64,000 bases of DNA from Colletes latitarsis (lineage: Eukaryota > Arthropoda > Insecta > Hymenoptera > Colletidae), in the NCBI RefSeq assembly GCF_051014445.1, contig NC_135137.1, positions 20,585,501 through 20,649,500 on the forward strand. The letters run 5' to 3'. A program made the position numbers and the translations under genes. Below the pieces are notes generated by a model, which saw only the letters and a list, made by a program, of their open reading frames with translations, was not told where the DNA came from and did no database searches. Positions 22,877 through 38,700 of this stretch are shown here, one piece after another. Position 1 is the stretch's first letter; each line of letters starts with the position of its first letter.

Positions 22877-25800
22877 CTTTTTTTTACCAAGAATAAAGTT
22901 ATTTAAGAAGTTTATGCAGAAAATTTCACGTGAAAAATTTATTTTCTTAGAAAAGTACAACGTAGAACTATATATGATATGTTGTTTGTTTATAAAATCA
23001 TCAATAACTACGTATAAATATGGAAATATGGAATTATTCTATATTCTAACATTTAAACGACATTATACATACAATAATTGTATTAACCATATATCCAAGC
23101 TAACCAGTTTAGCCAGCATATGGACTTCTTTAACGGTTCTCCGTATTCCTTCAAATAGCATGTCATTAGTGTTGTACGCACTGCATCTCATATTATACGC
23201 AATTAATGTGACTTTTATACATATTATGCAACTGTATTATATCAACAAAGGGTGTACAAACCCGTAAATAAATAAATAAATAAATAAATAAGTATTAAAA
23301 AAAGGGTAACGTGGAACTTGAAATGATTTTTTAGTTATTTTCTTTGGGTATTAAAGTAGATTTCATTGGATGTAAGAGTAGATGTAATTGGACAGTTAAG
23401 TATTTTTTATTATACTGTTAAAGCAATGTGTTTTAAGGGGAGGAGGTTTAAACACCTCGCCTAACCTAACCTCGTCCGGATCTCGAGGGAAGGAACGCTG
23501 GGCAAATGGAAAATAATCGGTGCAAGTTGAATTTATTTTCGCTTAGTCGCCTTATACGATTAAGCCGTTTATTTCTTAAATTTTACTCTTAATTACAATA
23601 GATAGAAGAAAATAATTTTCTAATTTGTTGATGGAGACTTCGTTAAAAAGTAATTATTAACGTTTAAAGTTCCGTCGGTAAAATGCGCAAGATTTCGGGG
23701 GTACGTCTATTCCACTAAAAATGATTGTAATTGACCCCCGCAACCGCAAATAATTTTTCCAAAACGATTTGAATTGAATTCTTTTTTCCGTCGAACAACC
23801 GTTTTCACACCTTCTCGAATTTTTTTCTAGAAAGTGGGTAGGATTTCTGGGGTATGTCTATTCACCAAAAATGATTGTAATTTACCCCCACAGCTAACAA
23901 TATTTTTTTCAGAACGATTTGAAATATTTTAATTTCGTCGAAAAATTTCACACCTTCTCGAATTTTTTTCTAGAAAGTGGGTAGGATTTCGAGGGTATGT
24001 GTCATTACACAATTACCAAAAATGATCGTAATTGACCCCCGCAACCGAAAATAATTTTTCCAAAACGATTTGAATTGAATTTTTTTTTCTCTGTCACCTA
24101 ATTAGATTTTCGGTAAGGAATTTTTTTCTCGAAAATGCGTAGGATCTCGGGGGTATGTGTAATGACCAAAAATTATTGTAATTTACCCTCACAACCGAAA
24201 ATAATTTTTTTAGAACGATTTGAAAAATTTTTTACCTCTTGTTTTATAGTTGTTCCTTCCGATCCATAGGCATATAATTTATGAAAAATCTTTTAAATGT
24301 TTCATATAAATCTTGGCAAGAATTAAATTTTCTGTAAAAAAAAATTAAATAAATTTGTTCTCTGCCTTCTCTAGAAAAGAAAAAATTAAATGAGATGAAA
24401 TCTTATACATTACATGCTTACTTAAATCGCATTGAAAACGAATACCACAAATGTTTCAGAATAATCTGCAAAATGGTCTCACTCGCAAAGGGTTAATTGA
24501 GAAATAAATGTTTGGTAATTGAAAACGGGTAAGCAGGTTATTAACCAGCTGTTTTTTTCGCTAAGACAAATTGAAAACTCGGTTCTAACAAGGAAAAGTT
24601 GGAATGGTACCCGGTTTTGGGTTAGGTTTTACTTTAAGATATGTATTATTAAAGTTATTACAGGTACTATTTTCAGAAATAGAACTATATTCTATTCACC
24701 ACTAATCAGCGTGGCCGTGAGTGATAAGGTGTTTGCCTGCAAGTTCGAGCTTCTTCTTTTGCTCTGCAGATTCGAACCCTGGTAGAACAAATCTTTTTTT
24801 TATTTTTTCAATCATATTTTCGTACAATCGTACATAACATGTTACATTATATTTTTGTATGCCCTTCGAATATTTCTTTTTTAAAGTTGAATTTAACCAA
24901 AATTACATTTACAACATAATATGTTATTTTCAATGTACGAAGTACATGAATCTGGATGGTACTTTTCGTAAAAACAGTCAAAACATAAAAATTTCAAGCA
25001 CCACGTGCATCTAACGAAAGTTCTGTTTTAAAAGAAATTACAAAATTTTCTATTTAATGATGATGATGGAATGGAATGACCGCTTCATTTACATTGATAA
25101 AATGTGAACGATTTTCGGATAGTCGTACCTCGTACTTTTTACCTTATACTTGAGGTAAAAAGGGGTATAACCGGGTAAAACAGTTTTATGACATTACCTG
25201 CTAACTCATGTTACTGTTCTGATGAAAATGAAACGCTATGTTTTGTATTCGACTATGTCCTTTTAAAATTTTTAATCCAACCCATACTTTGTATTAAACT
25301 GGCAAACGGGATCACTTTTCTTTTGTGGTTTAAACGGTTTGATGGTGCACATTATGCAAAGTTAAGCCAAATCAAACATATAATATATTCAGTTCGTCAT
25401 AACAAATTGATAATTATACGGTTATCTAAAAACATATCGAGGAAAATCATTATTAATTAATTTCTGCAACTATTAATTCTACTACTAAGTTTTGTTTATG
25501 TTACAAAAATAAGATAATAACTCTTCTTATTGAAAAATCCCACAGCGTGCACGATACTGGCAAAGAGTGGATTCTCATTTTAATTTATTAATTTTCAATC
25601 TTAAACTATTGATTTTGAAAAATCGTATTAATAATATACATATGTTACGCTCACATATAAGAATAATAATAAGAAAAAAATTTCTTTTTTTTGTCAATAA
25701 TTAAAATATGATATGATATGGTTTTAAAACCCATTTATTTTCGTAAAATAAATTTTACAAAATTTCTTTTTCAAACTACTTACGTACTTTGCTGATGTGC

Positions 25801-27973
25801 GCCTACATCGTCATGTGCGTCGGAAAGTAAAAATGCCTGGGCAGTCAGTCGAGAATCTCGACTCGAGATTCCAAATCGTATGCCGTTGACGGGAGGTCGG
25901 ATTTCAGTTGTTAAGAGCGAGAAGGCAAATGTGAGCCTTTCTCTCTCGACTCTCACGAGGCGGTCCGAAATTACTTCGGGCAGCGTCAGTTTGCCTTTGT
26001 CGACTTTCCGAAACATTACGAGCTCACGTACGCGCGAGAGAGCACACTATGCACACACTTCGGTGCACTTCTGGCACCTCTGATTTCAGACACTTCCTCT
26101 AAACCAATGAAAAAACTTTTCGAACAAAAGTTACACAGAAATGACAACACTTGACAAGAAATTGCAATAGTAGAAATTAGCAAAACAGTTTTTATTCAAC
26201 AAGAAATCAAGGTCGTTTCAATTTTTTTTTAACAAAAATATATAATTTTTGTCTATCGATTTGTTTGTTGTATCTTTGTATTCTCTTTAAAAAAAAAGTG
26301 TAAGAGGTCTTAGGTCGAAAATTGACTGGAATTCTTTAGAAGCTATGATTTTTGTTCCGAATTCCCATTCACGCGACACACTGTCTCCGCTCCGCCGCCC
26401 CCGGAGGAGGATTAAACTTCATTAAATAAACGAAAAAATACAGTTTGAAACCCTCCTATAACACGGTAGATCGGTTCCTATAAAATGCCGTGTTGTCTGA
26501 AACCGTGTTATATGAGACCTAACCCAGAGCCAGTTCACTCGAAAAGGGAGGGGAGTTATGGTCCGAAAACTTATTAAAAACGAATATTTTTTTTTAATTC
26601 AATGACAGAATTTACCACACAGTATTTGTTTAAATAAGTAATATATTTAACATAACAGGAAATAATTAAATAAATATGAATGAGCGCAAGCAGGCTGTTG
26701 CAGCTCGTAATGCAAATCGAAACGTAACATACGAGAAACGTCGCGAGAAGGCGTCCCCAAGACGAAAGAAACAAAACGACCTATTTTATATTATAAACAC
26801 ATATAGATCGCTTTCTCACATTCTACATAAGCAATTTAATTTTTCTATGTATACAGGGTGTTCGACCACCCCTGGGAAAAATTTTAATGGGAGATTCTAG
26901 AGGCCAAAATAAGACGAAAATCAAGAATACCAATTTGTTGATGGAGGCTTCGTTAAAAAGTTATTAACAATTAAATTAAAAAATTTCAAATCGTTTTGGA
27001 AAAATTATTTTCGGTTGCCAATTCGGGGGTCAATTACAATCATTTTTTATGAATACACATATCCCCGACAATCCTACCCTCCTTCGAGAAAAAAATTCGG
27101 GTAGGTGGTGAAATTTCTCTTCTTGGCGAAAAAAAGAATTTTTCAAATCGTTCTAAAAATATTATTTCCGATTGCAAGGGTCGATTATAATCATTTTTTA
27201 TGAATAGATATACCCCGGAAATCCTACCCAGTTTGGAGAAAAAAATTCGAGAAGGTGTGAAATTTTTCAACAAAATTAAAAAATTTTAAATCGTTCTAAA
27301 AAAATTATTTCTGATTGCAGGGACCAATTATAATAATTTTTGGTCGATAGACATACCCTCGAAATCGTAACCATTTTCGAGAAAAAAATTCCTTACCGAA
27401 AATATAATTTCAGGCGAAAAATGCTTCCCGTAAATTTTATGTTTGAATCTTTAAAACACCATAACTTCCGAACGGATTGGACGATTTTAATGTTAAGAAA
27501 GCCAAACGCCGCGTATTTTAGTGTAGAATATGTAACAATTATAAAAATATTGGAAAGGTTGTTCCTTGGCCCCGTAATGTTAGAAAACCCCCATAAAAAT
27601 GGTCCAATTTTCAACTTATATAGCCATAACTCCTATAATAGTGAATATATTTCAATGAAACTTTTTTCTCAAGTAGAGCCCATAGGTACCTGCAAAAAAG
27701 TATTAAACAACTTTTCTGTAGGACGTCAAGCGAAATTATTAAAAATCAAAAACGAATTTTTAAGAAAAATCAACAGGGGATAGGTAGGTAGGTAGGTAGG
27801 TAGGTAGGTAGGTGCCTAAATTTTTCGGCGAAATTGAAAAGTTTCAAATCGTTCTGGAAAAATTATTTTCGGTTGCGGAGGTAAATTATAATCATTTTCG
27901 GTGAATAGACATACTCCCGAAATCTTACCCACTTTCGAGAAAAAATTCAGTATTGGCGGAACTTTAAACGTTA
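20285..27973. repeat. 7.67-kb tandem unit, copy 2
   Basis: Near-identical to copy 1. It is 7689 bp because the (gtt)n tract near 22850 has five more trinucleotides. Features sit at copy-1 positions +7674 left of that tract and +7689 right of it. It carries the cgtaat (21475 region) and cagcgtgg (about 24707) variants shared with copies 1 and 4. Confidence 0.97.
24707..24801 (+). ncRNA. tRNA-derived element, unit 2
   Basis: Same as the element at 17018; cagcgtgg variant. Confidence 0.45.
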
Positions 27974-28084
27974 ATAACTTTTTAACGAAGCCACCATCAA
28001 CAAATTGGTATTCTTGATTTTCGTCTTATTTTGGCCTCTAGAATCTCCCATTAATATTTTTCCCAAGGGTGGCCGAACACCCTG
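26854..28084. mobile_element. 1231-bp TIR element, junction of units 2 and 3
   Basis: Same structure as at 19165. Carries the Cys variant (cctgcaa, about 27691) and gttgttcc (about 27561), shared with the copies in units 4 and 5. Confidence 0.85.
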
Positions 28085-31000
28085 TATATGTGTATGCATG
28101 TATGTATGTATAACAGAAAAGAAAAAAACACAAAAAATATTATTTTAATTTAACGCAACCTTAATTTAATAAATTATAATTTCTAATAATATATTTTTTC
28201 ATGTAAAGCCACTATATTTCTTTCATTATTCTTTCGCGTCATTACTTTAAGGTAATTTAGGTTTTAAATATGTTAAGCAAAAATCATGTTATCCAGTGCT
28301 GTACAAAGGTTTTCGCAATTTTCTTATCGTGTTAGAGCGAAAGCGTGTTATAGGGGATATGATGCCGTGTTGTAGGGGACAAGCATCCCTGTATAGGGAA
28401 ATTCTCTTTTACAAATGTCGACGGAATCCCGACGTAACACCTGTATTCACGAGTTGTTATTAATGAAGTTGAAGGTAGACGATCAACAACACAAGATTCA
28501 CACGTAACCAGTCTTCCGAATTCAAGGACACTTCAATTTGGCGACAAGCATGGGATGCTGCTCACGAAATACACGAAACTTTCGTCGTGAGAGTAGCACG
28601 TGAAATTTACTTACATAACCTAAATCGAGCACGTACTCTACCTCACTTACGGGCACGAACGTAAGGCGATTTCTACAGTCGATATCGCCGATTTTTACAA
28701 AAGGTAAGTTTTAACGTTTAAGTAAACAAAGCCTCTGTAAGTTTTATTTTCCATACTTCAAAAGTAAAAATAAATACATGAAAAAAGAAAAAAACGTTCT
28801 TGACAAGTCCTATAAAATACTTGAGTTCAGTTTGTTCATAATTCATCGGTAAAAGAATCTAATGTTCTCTATGTTATCCGATACACAAGATATAAAGTCA
28901 GTTTCTCCTTTCATTATTAGATGCGTTGACTTTAATTTTATAAATTATGATGATAAGTATGATGATTTTACAGAAAGTAAAAATTATTTTTAATATTAAA
29001 GATTTCCTATATAAAGACAAGAAGGATATTTTTACCAATATCTATCTATCTATCTATCTTAATATTCTTCCCACTTGGCCCACTTACTTTAACGAGTCTG
29101 AGTAAATCATCAATGTACTATCTCTATTTTTATTAATAAAAATAATAGTTGGATAACATAGAACTTAATATTTTATTAGTCACACCGCTAATAAAATGAA
29201 TCTGCGATTCCATATCCAAAGATATAGTATAAGCTAGAAAATTCAGATTATTCAAGTTACTTCTATCACTCGTCAAATTTTTTATGAAATTCTATGCTAA
29301 TTCATGCTCTTTAAAATATAATTATAATCTACTGGGACTTTTAGTTAACTTATGTTTTAATAAATCAATAATCAAAGTATCTATAATTAATATTAAAATC
29401 AAATAAGAGTGTCGAAATAGTATTAATATTATCTTTTCTTAACACTATCAGTCTCTGATATTTAAATCTGTTATCACCTTGTTCGAATAATTTATTACTA
29501 GCTTTGATAATATATTTTGGGATGGATTTTTTAAGAATGGAATAAAAGGAATTCAATTGCGAATTTTTATGAGGAATAAAGGGATATTATTATACTATCA
29601 ACATGTATATCGTTCTTTAACTTGCCCATTTAGATATTTATATACTTGTATGAATATAAACCCATACTAAAATCATGTAAATATCTAAATCATTTTTAAA
29701 TCTATGATTTGGAAAATTTTAGGGACTTGGAACTTAATTCATCTTTTATCTTACAGTTTTATCACACTTTAGAAGATAAAAATCATAATTAAACTTACAT
29801 ATACATAAATAATAATTTAATTTATTTTGCATAAAAACAGTCCTCTTCGTGCCTTTATATTTTCATTTTCTATGACCAAAAATTCGAAATTCGTTTCATT
29901 TTTACAAAAAAAGTGATTGGGATGTCCCAATCGGTAAGTATCATTTGTCGATTATCTTAAATATCTTATTATATTTTTTATATACTAAATTTTCAAACCT
30001 CTTTACCTTGATATCTTCTTTTTCATGTAATTTGAATACTTTTCTAAAGTAATCTTTTGTAAAATGTTCTGTTAATCTAAATTATCTAATAAATCTATAT
30101 CAGAATTAGTTAATTCTGTTATAAGATAAGTGAAATCAATAAAGACGAAGTTGCCAATATCAATTAAGTCAACTACTTTTGGTAATACATTTGGTTAAAC
30201 ATTCTTTCTTATTTTTTATCTCTGAATTTCGAGATTACACAGATTAAAAAAATTTGTCTCTCTTTATTATTGTATCTATTTTTTCAGAGGGTAAATAGGT
30301 TCGTCATCCCCTTCTTCATTTGGCTTATCTTCATTTTCTTTCTTTCTTTCTTTATTTGAAATTTGAAAAGTCTATTATTAACTTTTATTAACTTAACCCA
30401 GACCTAACCAGACCACAATTCATCTTTCATATATTACTTCTAAATTCTTTCTTATTAATACTTTTCTGTATTAAAAAGTAAGTAGTCTTTCGTGTGATGC
30501 TTATTCAACATTCTTACTACAGCTTGGTGTTGTTGTTGTTGTTGTTGTTTCTTTTTTTTACCAAGAATAAAGTTATTTAAGAAGTTTATGCAGAAAATTT
30601 CACGTGAAAAATTTATTTTCTTAGAAAAGTACAACGTAGAACTATATATGATATGTTGTTTGTTTATAAAATCATCAATAACTACGTATAAATATGGAAA
30701 TATGGAATTATTCTATATTCTAACATTTAAACGACATTATACATACAATAATTGTATTAACCATATATCCAAGCTAACCAGTTTAGCCAGCATATGGACT
30801 TCTTTAACGGTTCTCCGTATTCCTTCAAATAGCATGTCATTAGTGTTGTACGCACTGCATCTCATATTATACGCAATTAATGTGACTTTTATACATATTA
30901 TGCAACTGTATTATATCAACAAAGGGTGTACAAACCCGTAAATAAATAAATAAATAAATAAATAAGTATTAAAAAAAGGGTAACGTGGAACTTGAAATGA

Positions 31001-34000
31001 TTTTTTAGTTATTTTCTTTGGGTATTAAAGTAGATTTCATTGGATGTAAGAGTAGATGTAATTGGACAGTTAAGTATTTTTTATTATACTGTTAAAGCAA
31101 TGTGTTTTAAGGGGAGGAGGTTTAAACACCTCGCCTAACCTAACCTCGTCCGGATCTCGAGGGAAGGAACGCTGGGCAAATGGAAAATAATCGGTGCAAG
31201 TTGAATTTATTTTCGCTTAGTCGCCTTATACGATTAAGCCGTTTATTTCTTAAATTTTACTCTTAATTACAATAGATAGAAGAAAATAATTTTCTAATTT
31301 GTTGATGGAGACTTCGTTAAAAAGTAATTATTAACGTTTAAAGTTCCGTCGGTAAAATGCGCAAGATTTCGGGGGTACGTCTATTCCACTAAAAATGATT
31401 GTAATTGACCCCCGCAACCGCAAATAATTTTTCCAAAACGATTTGAATTGAATTCTTTTTTCCGTCGAACAACCGTTTTCACACCTTCTCGAATTTTTTT
31501 CTAGAAAGTGGGTAGGATTTCTGGGGTATGTCTATTCACCAAAAATGATTGTAATTTACCCCCACAGCTAACAATATTTTTTTCAGAACGATTTGAAATA
31601 TTTTAATTTCGTCGAAAAATTTCACACCTTCTCGAATTTTTTTCTAGAAAGTGGGTAGGATTTCGAGGGTATGTGTCATTACACAATTACCAAAAATGAT
31701 CGTAATTGACCCCCGCAACCGAAAATAATTTTTCCAAAACGATTTGAATTGAATTTTTTTTTCTCTGTCACCTAATTAGATTTTCGGTAAGGAATTTTTT
31801 TCTCGAAAATGCGTAGGATCTCGGGGGTATGTGTAATGACCAAAAATTATTGTAATTTACCCTCACAACCGAAAATAATTTTTTTAGAACGATTTGAAAA
31901 ATTTTTTACCTCTTGTTTTATAGTTGTTCCTTCCGATCCATAGGCATATAATTTATGAAAAATCTTTTAAATGTTTCATATAAATCTTGGCAAGAATTAA
32001 ATTTTCTGTAAAAAAAAATTAAATAAATTTGTTCTCTGCCTTCTCTAGAAAAGAAAAAATTAAATGAGATGAAATCTTATACATTACATGCTTACTTAAA
32101 TCGCATTGAAAACGAATACCACAAATGTTTCAGAATAATCTGCAAAATGGTCTCACTCGCAAAGGGTTAATTGAGAAATAAATGTTTGGTAATTGAAAAC
32201 GGGTAAGCAGGTTATTAACCAGCTGTTTTTTTCGCTAAGACAAATTGAAAACTCGGTTCTAACAAGGAAAAGTTGGAATGGTACCCGGTTTTGGGTTAGG
32301 TTTTACTTTAAGATATGTATTATTAAAGTTATTACAGGTACTATTTTCAGAAATAGAACTATATTCTATTCACCACTAATCACCGTGGCCGTGAGTGATA
32401 AGGTGTTTGCCTGCAAGTTCGAGCTTCTTCTTTTGCTCTGCAGATTCGAACCCTGGTAGAACAAATCTTTTTTTTATTTTTTCAATCATATTTTCGTACA
32501 ATCGTACATAACATGTTACATTATATTTTTGTATGCCCTTCGAATATTTCTTTTTTAAAGTTGAATTTAACCAAAATTACATTTACAACATAATATGTTA
32601 TTTTCAATGTACGAAGTACATGAATCTGGATGGTACTTTTCGTAAAAACAGTCAAAACATAAAAATTTCAAGCACCACGTGCATCTAACGAAAGTTCTGT
32701 TTTAAAAGAAATTACAAAATTTTCTATTTAATGATGATGATGGAATGGAATGACCGCTTCATTTACATTGATAAAATGTGAACGATTTTCGGATAGTCGT
32801 ACCTCGTACTTTTTACCTTATACTTGAGGTAAAAAGGGGTATAACCGGGTAAAACAGTTTTATGACATTACCTGCTAACTCATGTTACTGTTCTGATGAA
32901 AATGAAACGCTATGTTTTGTATTCGACTATGTCCTTTTAAAATTTTTAATCCAACCCATACTTTGTATTAAACTGGCAAACGGGATCACTTTTCTTTTGT
33001 GGTTTAAACGGTTTGATGGTGCACATTATGCAAAGTTAAGCCAAATCAAACATATAATATATTCAGTTCGTCATAACAAATTGATAATTATACGGTTATC
33101 TAAAAACATATCGAGGAAAATCATTATTAATTAATTTCTGCAACTATTAATTCTACTACTAAGTTTTGTTTATGTTACAAAAATAAGATAATAACTCTTC
33201 TTATTGAAAAATCCCACAGCGTGCACGATACTGGCAAAGAGTGGATTCTCATTTTAATTTATTAATTTTCAATCTTAAACTATTGATTTTGAAAAATCGT
33301 ATTAATAATATACATATGTTACGCTCACATATAAGAATAATAATAAGAAAAAAATTTCTTTTTTTTGTCAATAATTAAAATATGATATGATATGGTTTTA
33401 AAACCCATTTATTTTCGTAAAATAAATTTTACAAAATTTCTTTTTCAAACTACTTACGTACTTTGCTGATGTGCGCCTACATCGTCATGTGCGTCGGAAA
33501 GTAAAAATGCCTGGGCAGTCAGTCGAGAATCTCGACTCGAGATTCCAAATCGTATGCCGTTGACGGGAGGTCGGATTTCAGTTGTTAAGAGCGAGAAGGC
33601 AAATGTGAGCCTTTCTCTCTCGACTCTCACGAGGCGGTCCGAAATTACTTCGGGCAGCGTCAGTTTGCCTTTGTCGACTTTCCGAAACATTACGAGCTCA
33701 CGTACGCGCGAGAGAGCACACTATGCACACACTTCGGTGCACTTCTGGCACCTCTGATTTCAGACACTTCCTCTAAACCAATGAAAAAACTTTTCGAACA
33801 AAAGTTACACAGAAATGACAACACTTGACAAGAAATTGCAATAGTAGAAATTAGCAAAACAGTTTTTATTCAACAAGAAATCAAGGTCGTTTCAATTTTT
33901 TTTTAACAAAAATATATAATTTTTGTCTATCGATTTGTTTGTTGTATCTTTGTATTCTCTTTAAAAAAAAAGTGTAAGAGGTCTTAGGTCGAAAATTGAC

Positions 34001-35647
34001 TGGAATTCTTTAGAAGCTATGATTTTTGTTCCGAATTCCCATTCACGCGACACACTGTCTCCGCTCCGCCGCCCCCGGAGGAGGATTAAACTTCATTAAA
34101 TAAACGAAAAAATACAGTTTGAAACCCTCCTATAACACGGTAGATCGGTTCCTATAAAATGCCGTGTTGTCTGAAACCGTGTTATATGAGACCTAACCCA
34201 GAGCCAGTTCACTCGAAAAGGGAGGGGAGTTATGGTCCGAAAACTTATTAAAAACGAATATTTTTTTTTAATTCAATGACAGAATTTACCACACAGTATT
34301 TGTTTAAATAAGTAATATATTTAACATAACAGGAAATAATTAAATAAATATGAATGAGCGCAAGCAGGCTGTTGCAGCTCGTAATGCAAATCGAAACGTA
34401 ACATACGAGAAACGTCGCGAGAAGGCGTCCCCAAGACGAAAGAAACAAAACGACCTATTTTATATTATAAACACATATAGATCGCTTTCTCACATTCTAC
34501 ATAAGCAATTTAATTTTTCTATGTATACAGGGTGTTCGACCACCCCTGGGAAAAATTTTAATGGGAGATTCTAGAGGCCAAAATAAGACGAAAATCAAGA
34601 ATACCAATTTGTTGATGGAGGCTTCGTTAAAAAGTTATTAACAATTAAATTAAAAAATTTCAAATCGTTTTGGAAAAATTATTTTCGGTTGCCAATTCGG
34701 GGGTCAATTACAATCATTTTTTATGAATACACATATCCCCGACAATCCTACCCTCCTTCGAGAAAAAAATTCGGGTAGGTGGTGAAATTTCTCTTCTTGG
34801 CGAAAAAAAGAATTTTTCAAATCGTTCTAAAAATATTATTTCCGATTGCAAGGGTCGATTATAATCATTTTTTATGAATAGATATACCCCGGAAATCCTA
34901 CCCAGTTTGGAGAAAAAAATTCGAGAAGGTGTGAAATTTTTCAACAAAATTAAAAAATTTTAAATCGTTCTAAAAAAATTATTTCTGATTGCAGGGACCA
35001 ATTATAATAATTTTTGGTCGATAGACATACCCTCGAAATCGTAACCATTTTCGAGAAAAAAATTCCTTACCGAAAATATAATTTCAGGCGAAAAATGCTT
35101 CCCGTAAATTTTATGTTTGAATCTTTAAAACACCATAACTTCCGAACGGATTGGACGATTTTAATGTTAAGAAAGCCAAACGCCGCGTATTTTAGTGTAG
35201 AATATGTAACAATTATAAAAATATTGGAAAGGTTATTCCTTGGCCCCGTAATGTTAGAAAACCCCCATAAAAATGGTCCAATTTTCAACTTATATAGCCA
35301 TAACTCCTATAATAGTGAATATATTTCAATGAAACTTTTTTCTCAAGTAGAGCCCATAGGTACCTACAAAAAAGTATTAAACAACTTTTCTGTAGGACGT
35401 CAAGCGAAATTATTAAAAATCAAAAACGAATTTTTAAGAAAAATCAACAGGGGATAGGTAGGTAGGTAGGTAGGTAGGTAGGTAGGTGCCTAAATTTTTC
35501 GGCGAAATTGAAAAGTTTCAAATCGTTCTGGAAAAATTATTTTCGGTTGCGGAGGTAAATTATAATCATTTTCGGTGAATAGACATACTCCCGAAATCTT
35601 ACCCACTTTCGAGAAAAAATTCAGTATTGGCGGAACTTTAAACGTTA
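27974..35647. repeat. 7.67-kb tandem unit, copy 3
   Basis: 7674 bp; features at copy-1 positions +15363. It carries the cttaat (29164), tactagc (about 29498) and caccgtgg (about 32382) variants shared with copies 5 and 6. It keeps ctcgaggg near 31158, as copies 1, 2 and 6 do. Confidence 0.97.
32381..32475 (+). ncRNA. tRNA-derived element, unit 3
   Basis: Same as the element at 17018 but with caccgtgg just before the A box. Confidence 0.45.
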
Positions 35648-35758
35648 ATAACTTTTTAACGAAGCCACCATCAACAAATTGGTATTCTTGATTTTCGTCT
35701 TATTTTGGCCTCTAGAATCTCCCATTAATATTTTTCCCAAGGGTGGCCGAACACCCTG
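34528..35758. mobile_element. 1231-bp TIR element, junction of units 3 and 4
   Basis: Same structure as at 19165, with the same interior variants (cctacaa, gttattcc) as the first copy. Confidence 0.85.
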
Positions 35759-38700
35759 TATATGTGTATGCATGTATGTATGTATAACAGAAAAGAAAAA
35801 AACACAAAAAATATTATTTTAATTTAACGCAACCTTAATTTAATAAATTATAATTTCTAATAATATATTTTTTCATGTAAAGCCACTATATTTCTTTCAT
35901 TATTCTTTCGCGTCATTACTTTAAGGTAATTTAGGTTTTAAATATGTTAAGCAAAAATCATGTTATCCAGTGCTGTACAAAGGTTTTCGCAATTTTCTTA
36001 TCGTGTTAGAGCGAAAGCGTGTTATAGGGGATATGATGCCGTGTTGTAGGGGACAAGCATCCCTGTATAGGGAAATTCTCTTTTACAAATGTCGACGGAA
36101 TCCCGACGTAACACCTGTATTCACGAGTTGTTATTAATGAAGTTGAAGGTAGACGATCAACAACACAAGATTCACACGTAACCAGTCTTCCGAATTCAAG
36201 GACACTTCAATTTGGCGACAAGCATGGGATGCTGCTCACGAAATACACGAAACTTTCGTCGTGAGAGTAGCACGTGAAATTTACTTACATAACCTAAATC
36301 GAGCACGTACTCTACCTCACTTACGGGCACGAACGTAAGGCGATTTCTACAGTCGATATCGCCGATTTTTACAAAAGGTAAGTTTTAACGTTTAAGTAAA
36401 CAAAGCCTCTGTAAGTTTTATTTTCCATACTTCAAAAGTAAAAATAAATACATGAAAAAAGAAAAAAACGTTCTTGACAAGTCCTATAAAATACTTGAGT
36501 TCAGTTTGTTCATAATTCATCGGTAAAAGAATCTAATGTTCTCTATGTTATCCGATACACAAGATATAAAGTCAGTTTCTCCTTTCATTATTAGATGCGT
36601 TGACTTTAATTTTATAAATTATGATGATAAGTATGATGATTTTACAGAAAGTAAAAATTATTTTTAATATTAAAGATTTCCTATATAAAGACAAGAAGGA
36701 TATTTTTACCAATATCTATCTATCTATCTATCTTAATATTCTTCCCACTTGGCCCACTTACTTTAACGAGTCTGAGTAAATCATCAATGTACTATCTCTA
36801 TTTTTATTAATAAAAATAATAGTTGGATAACATAGAACGTAATATTTTATTAGTCACACCGCTAATAAAATGAATCTGCGATTCCATATCCAAAGATATA
36901 GTATAAGCTAGAAAATTCAGATTATTCAAGTTACTTCTATCACTCGTCAAATTTTTTATGAAATTCTATGCTAATTCATGCTCTTTAAAATATAATTATA
37001 ATCTACTGGGACTTTTAGTTAACTTATGTTTTAATAAATCAATAATCAAAGTATCTATAATTAATATTAAAATCAAATAAGAGTGTCGAAATAGTATTAA
37101 TATTATCTTTTCTTAACACTATCAGTCTCTGATATTTAAATCTGTTATCACCTTGTTCGAATAATTTATTATTAGCTTTGATAATATATTTTGGGATGGA
37201 TTTTTTAAGAATGGAATAAAAGGAATTCAATTGCGAATTTTTATGAGGAATAAAGGGATATTATTATACTATCAACATGTATATCGTTCTTTAACTTGCC
37301 CATTTAGATATTTATATACTTGTATGAATATAAACCCATACTAAAATCATGTAAATATCTAAATCATTTTTAAATCTATGATTTGGAAAATTTTAGGGAC
37401 TTGGAACTTAATTCATCTTTTATCTTACAGTTTTATCACACTTTAGAAGATAAAAATCATAATTAAACTTACATATACATAAATAATAATTTAATTTATT
37501 TTGCATAAAAACAGTCCTCTTCGTGCCTTTATATTTTCATTTTCTATGACCAAAAATTCGAAATTCGTTTCATTTTTACAAAAAAAGTGATTGGGATGTC
37601 CCAATCGGTAAGTATCATTTGTCGATTATCTTAAATATCTTATTATATTTTTTATATACTAAATTTTCAAACCTCTTTACCTTGATATCTTCTTTTTCAT
37701 GTAATTTGAATACTTTTCTAAAGTAATCTTTTGTAAAATGTTCTGTTAATCTAAATTATCTAATAAATCTATATCAGAATTAGTTAATTCTGTTATAAGA
37801 TAAGTGAAATCAATAAAGACGAAGTTGCCAATATCAATTAAGTCAACTACTTTTGGTAATACATTTGGTTAAACATTCTTTCTTATTTTTTATCTCTGAA
37901 TTTCGAGATTACACAGATTAAAAAAATTTGTCTCTCTTTATTATTGTATCTATTTTTTCAGAGGGTAAATAGGTTCGTCATCCCCTTCTTCATTTGGCTT
38001 ATCTTCATTTTCTTTCTTTCTTTCTTTATTTGAAATTTGAAAAGTCTATTATTAACTTTTATTAACTTAACCCAGACCTAACCAGACCACAATTCATCTT
38101 TCATATATTACTTCTAAATTCTTTCTTATTAATACTTTTCTGTATTAAAAAGTAAGTAGTCTTTCGTGTGATGCTTATTCAACATTCTTACTACAGCTTG
38201 GTGTTGTTGTTGTTGTTGTTGTTTCTTTTTTTTACCAAGAATAAAGTTATTTAAGAAGTTTATGCAGAAAATTTCACGTGAAAAATTTATTTTCTTAGAA
38301 AAGTACAACGTAGAACTATATATGATATGTTGTTTGTTTATAAAATCATCAATAACTACGTATAAATATGGAAATATGGAATTATTCTATATTCTAACAT
38401 TTAAACGACATTATACATACAATAATTGTATTAACCATATATCCAAGCTAACCAGTTTAGCCAGCATATGGACTTCTTTAACGGTTCTCCGTATTCCTTC
38501 AAATAGCATGTCATTAGTGTTGTACGCACTGCATCTCATATTATACGCAATTAATGTGACTTTTATACATATTATGCAACTGTATTATATCAACAAAGGG
38601 TGTACAAACCCGTAAATAAATAAATAAATAAATAAATAAGTATTAAAAAAAGGGTAACGTGGAACTTGAAATGATTTTTTAGTTATTTTCTTTGGGTATT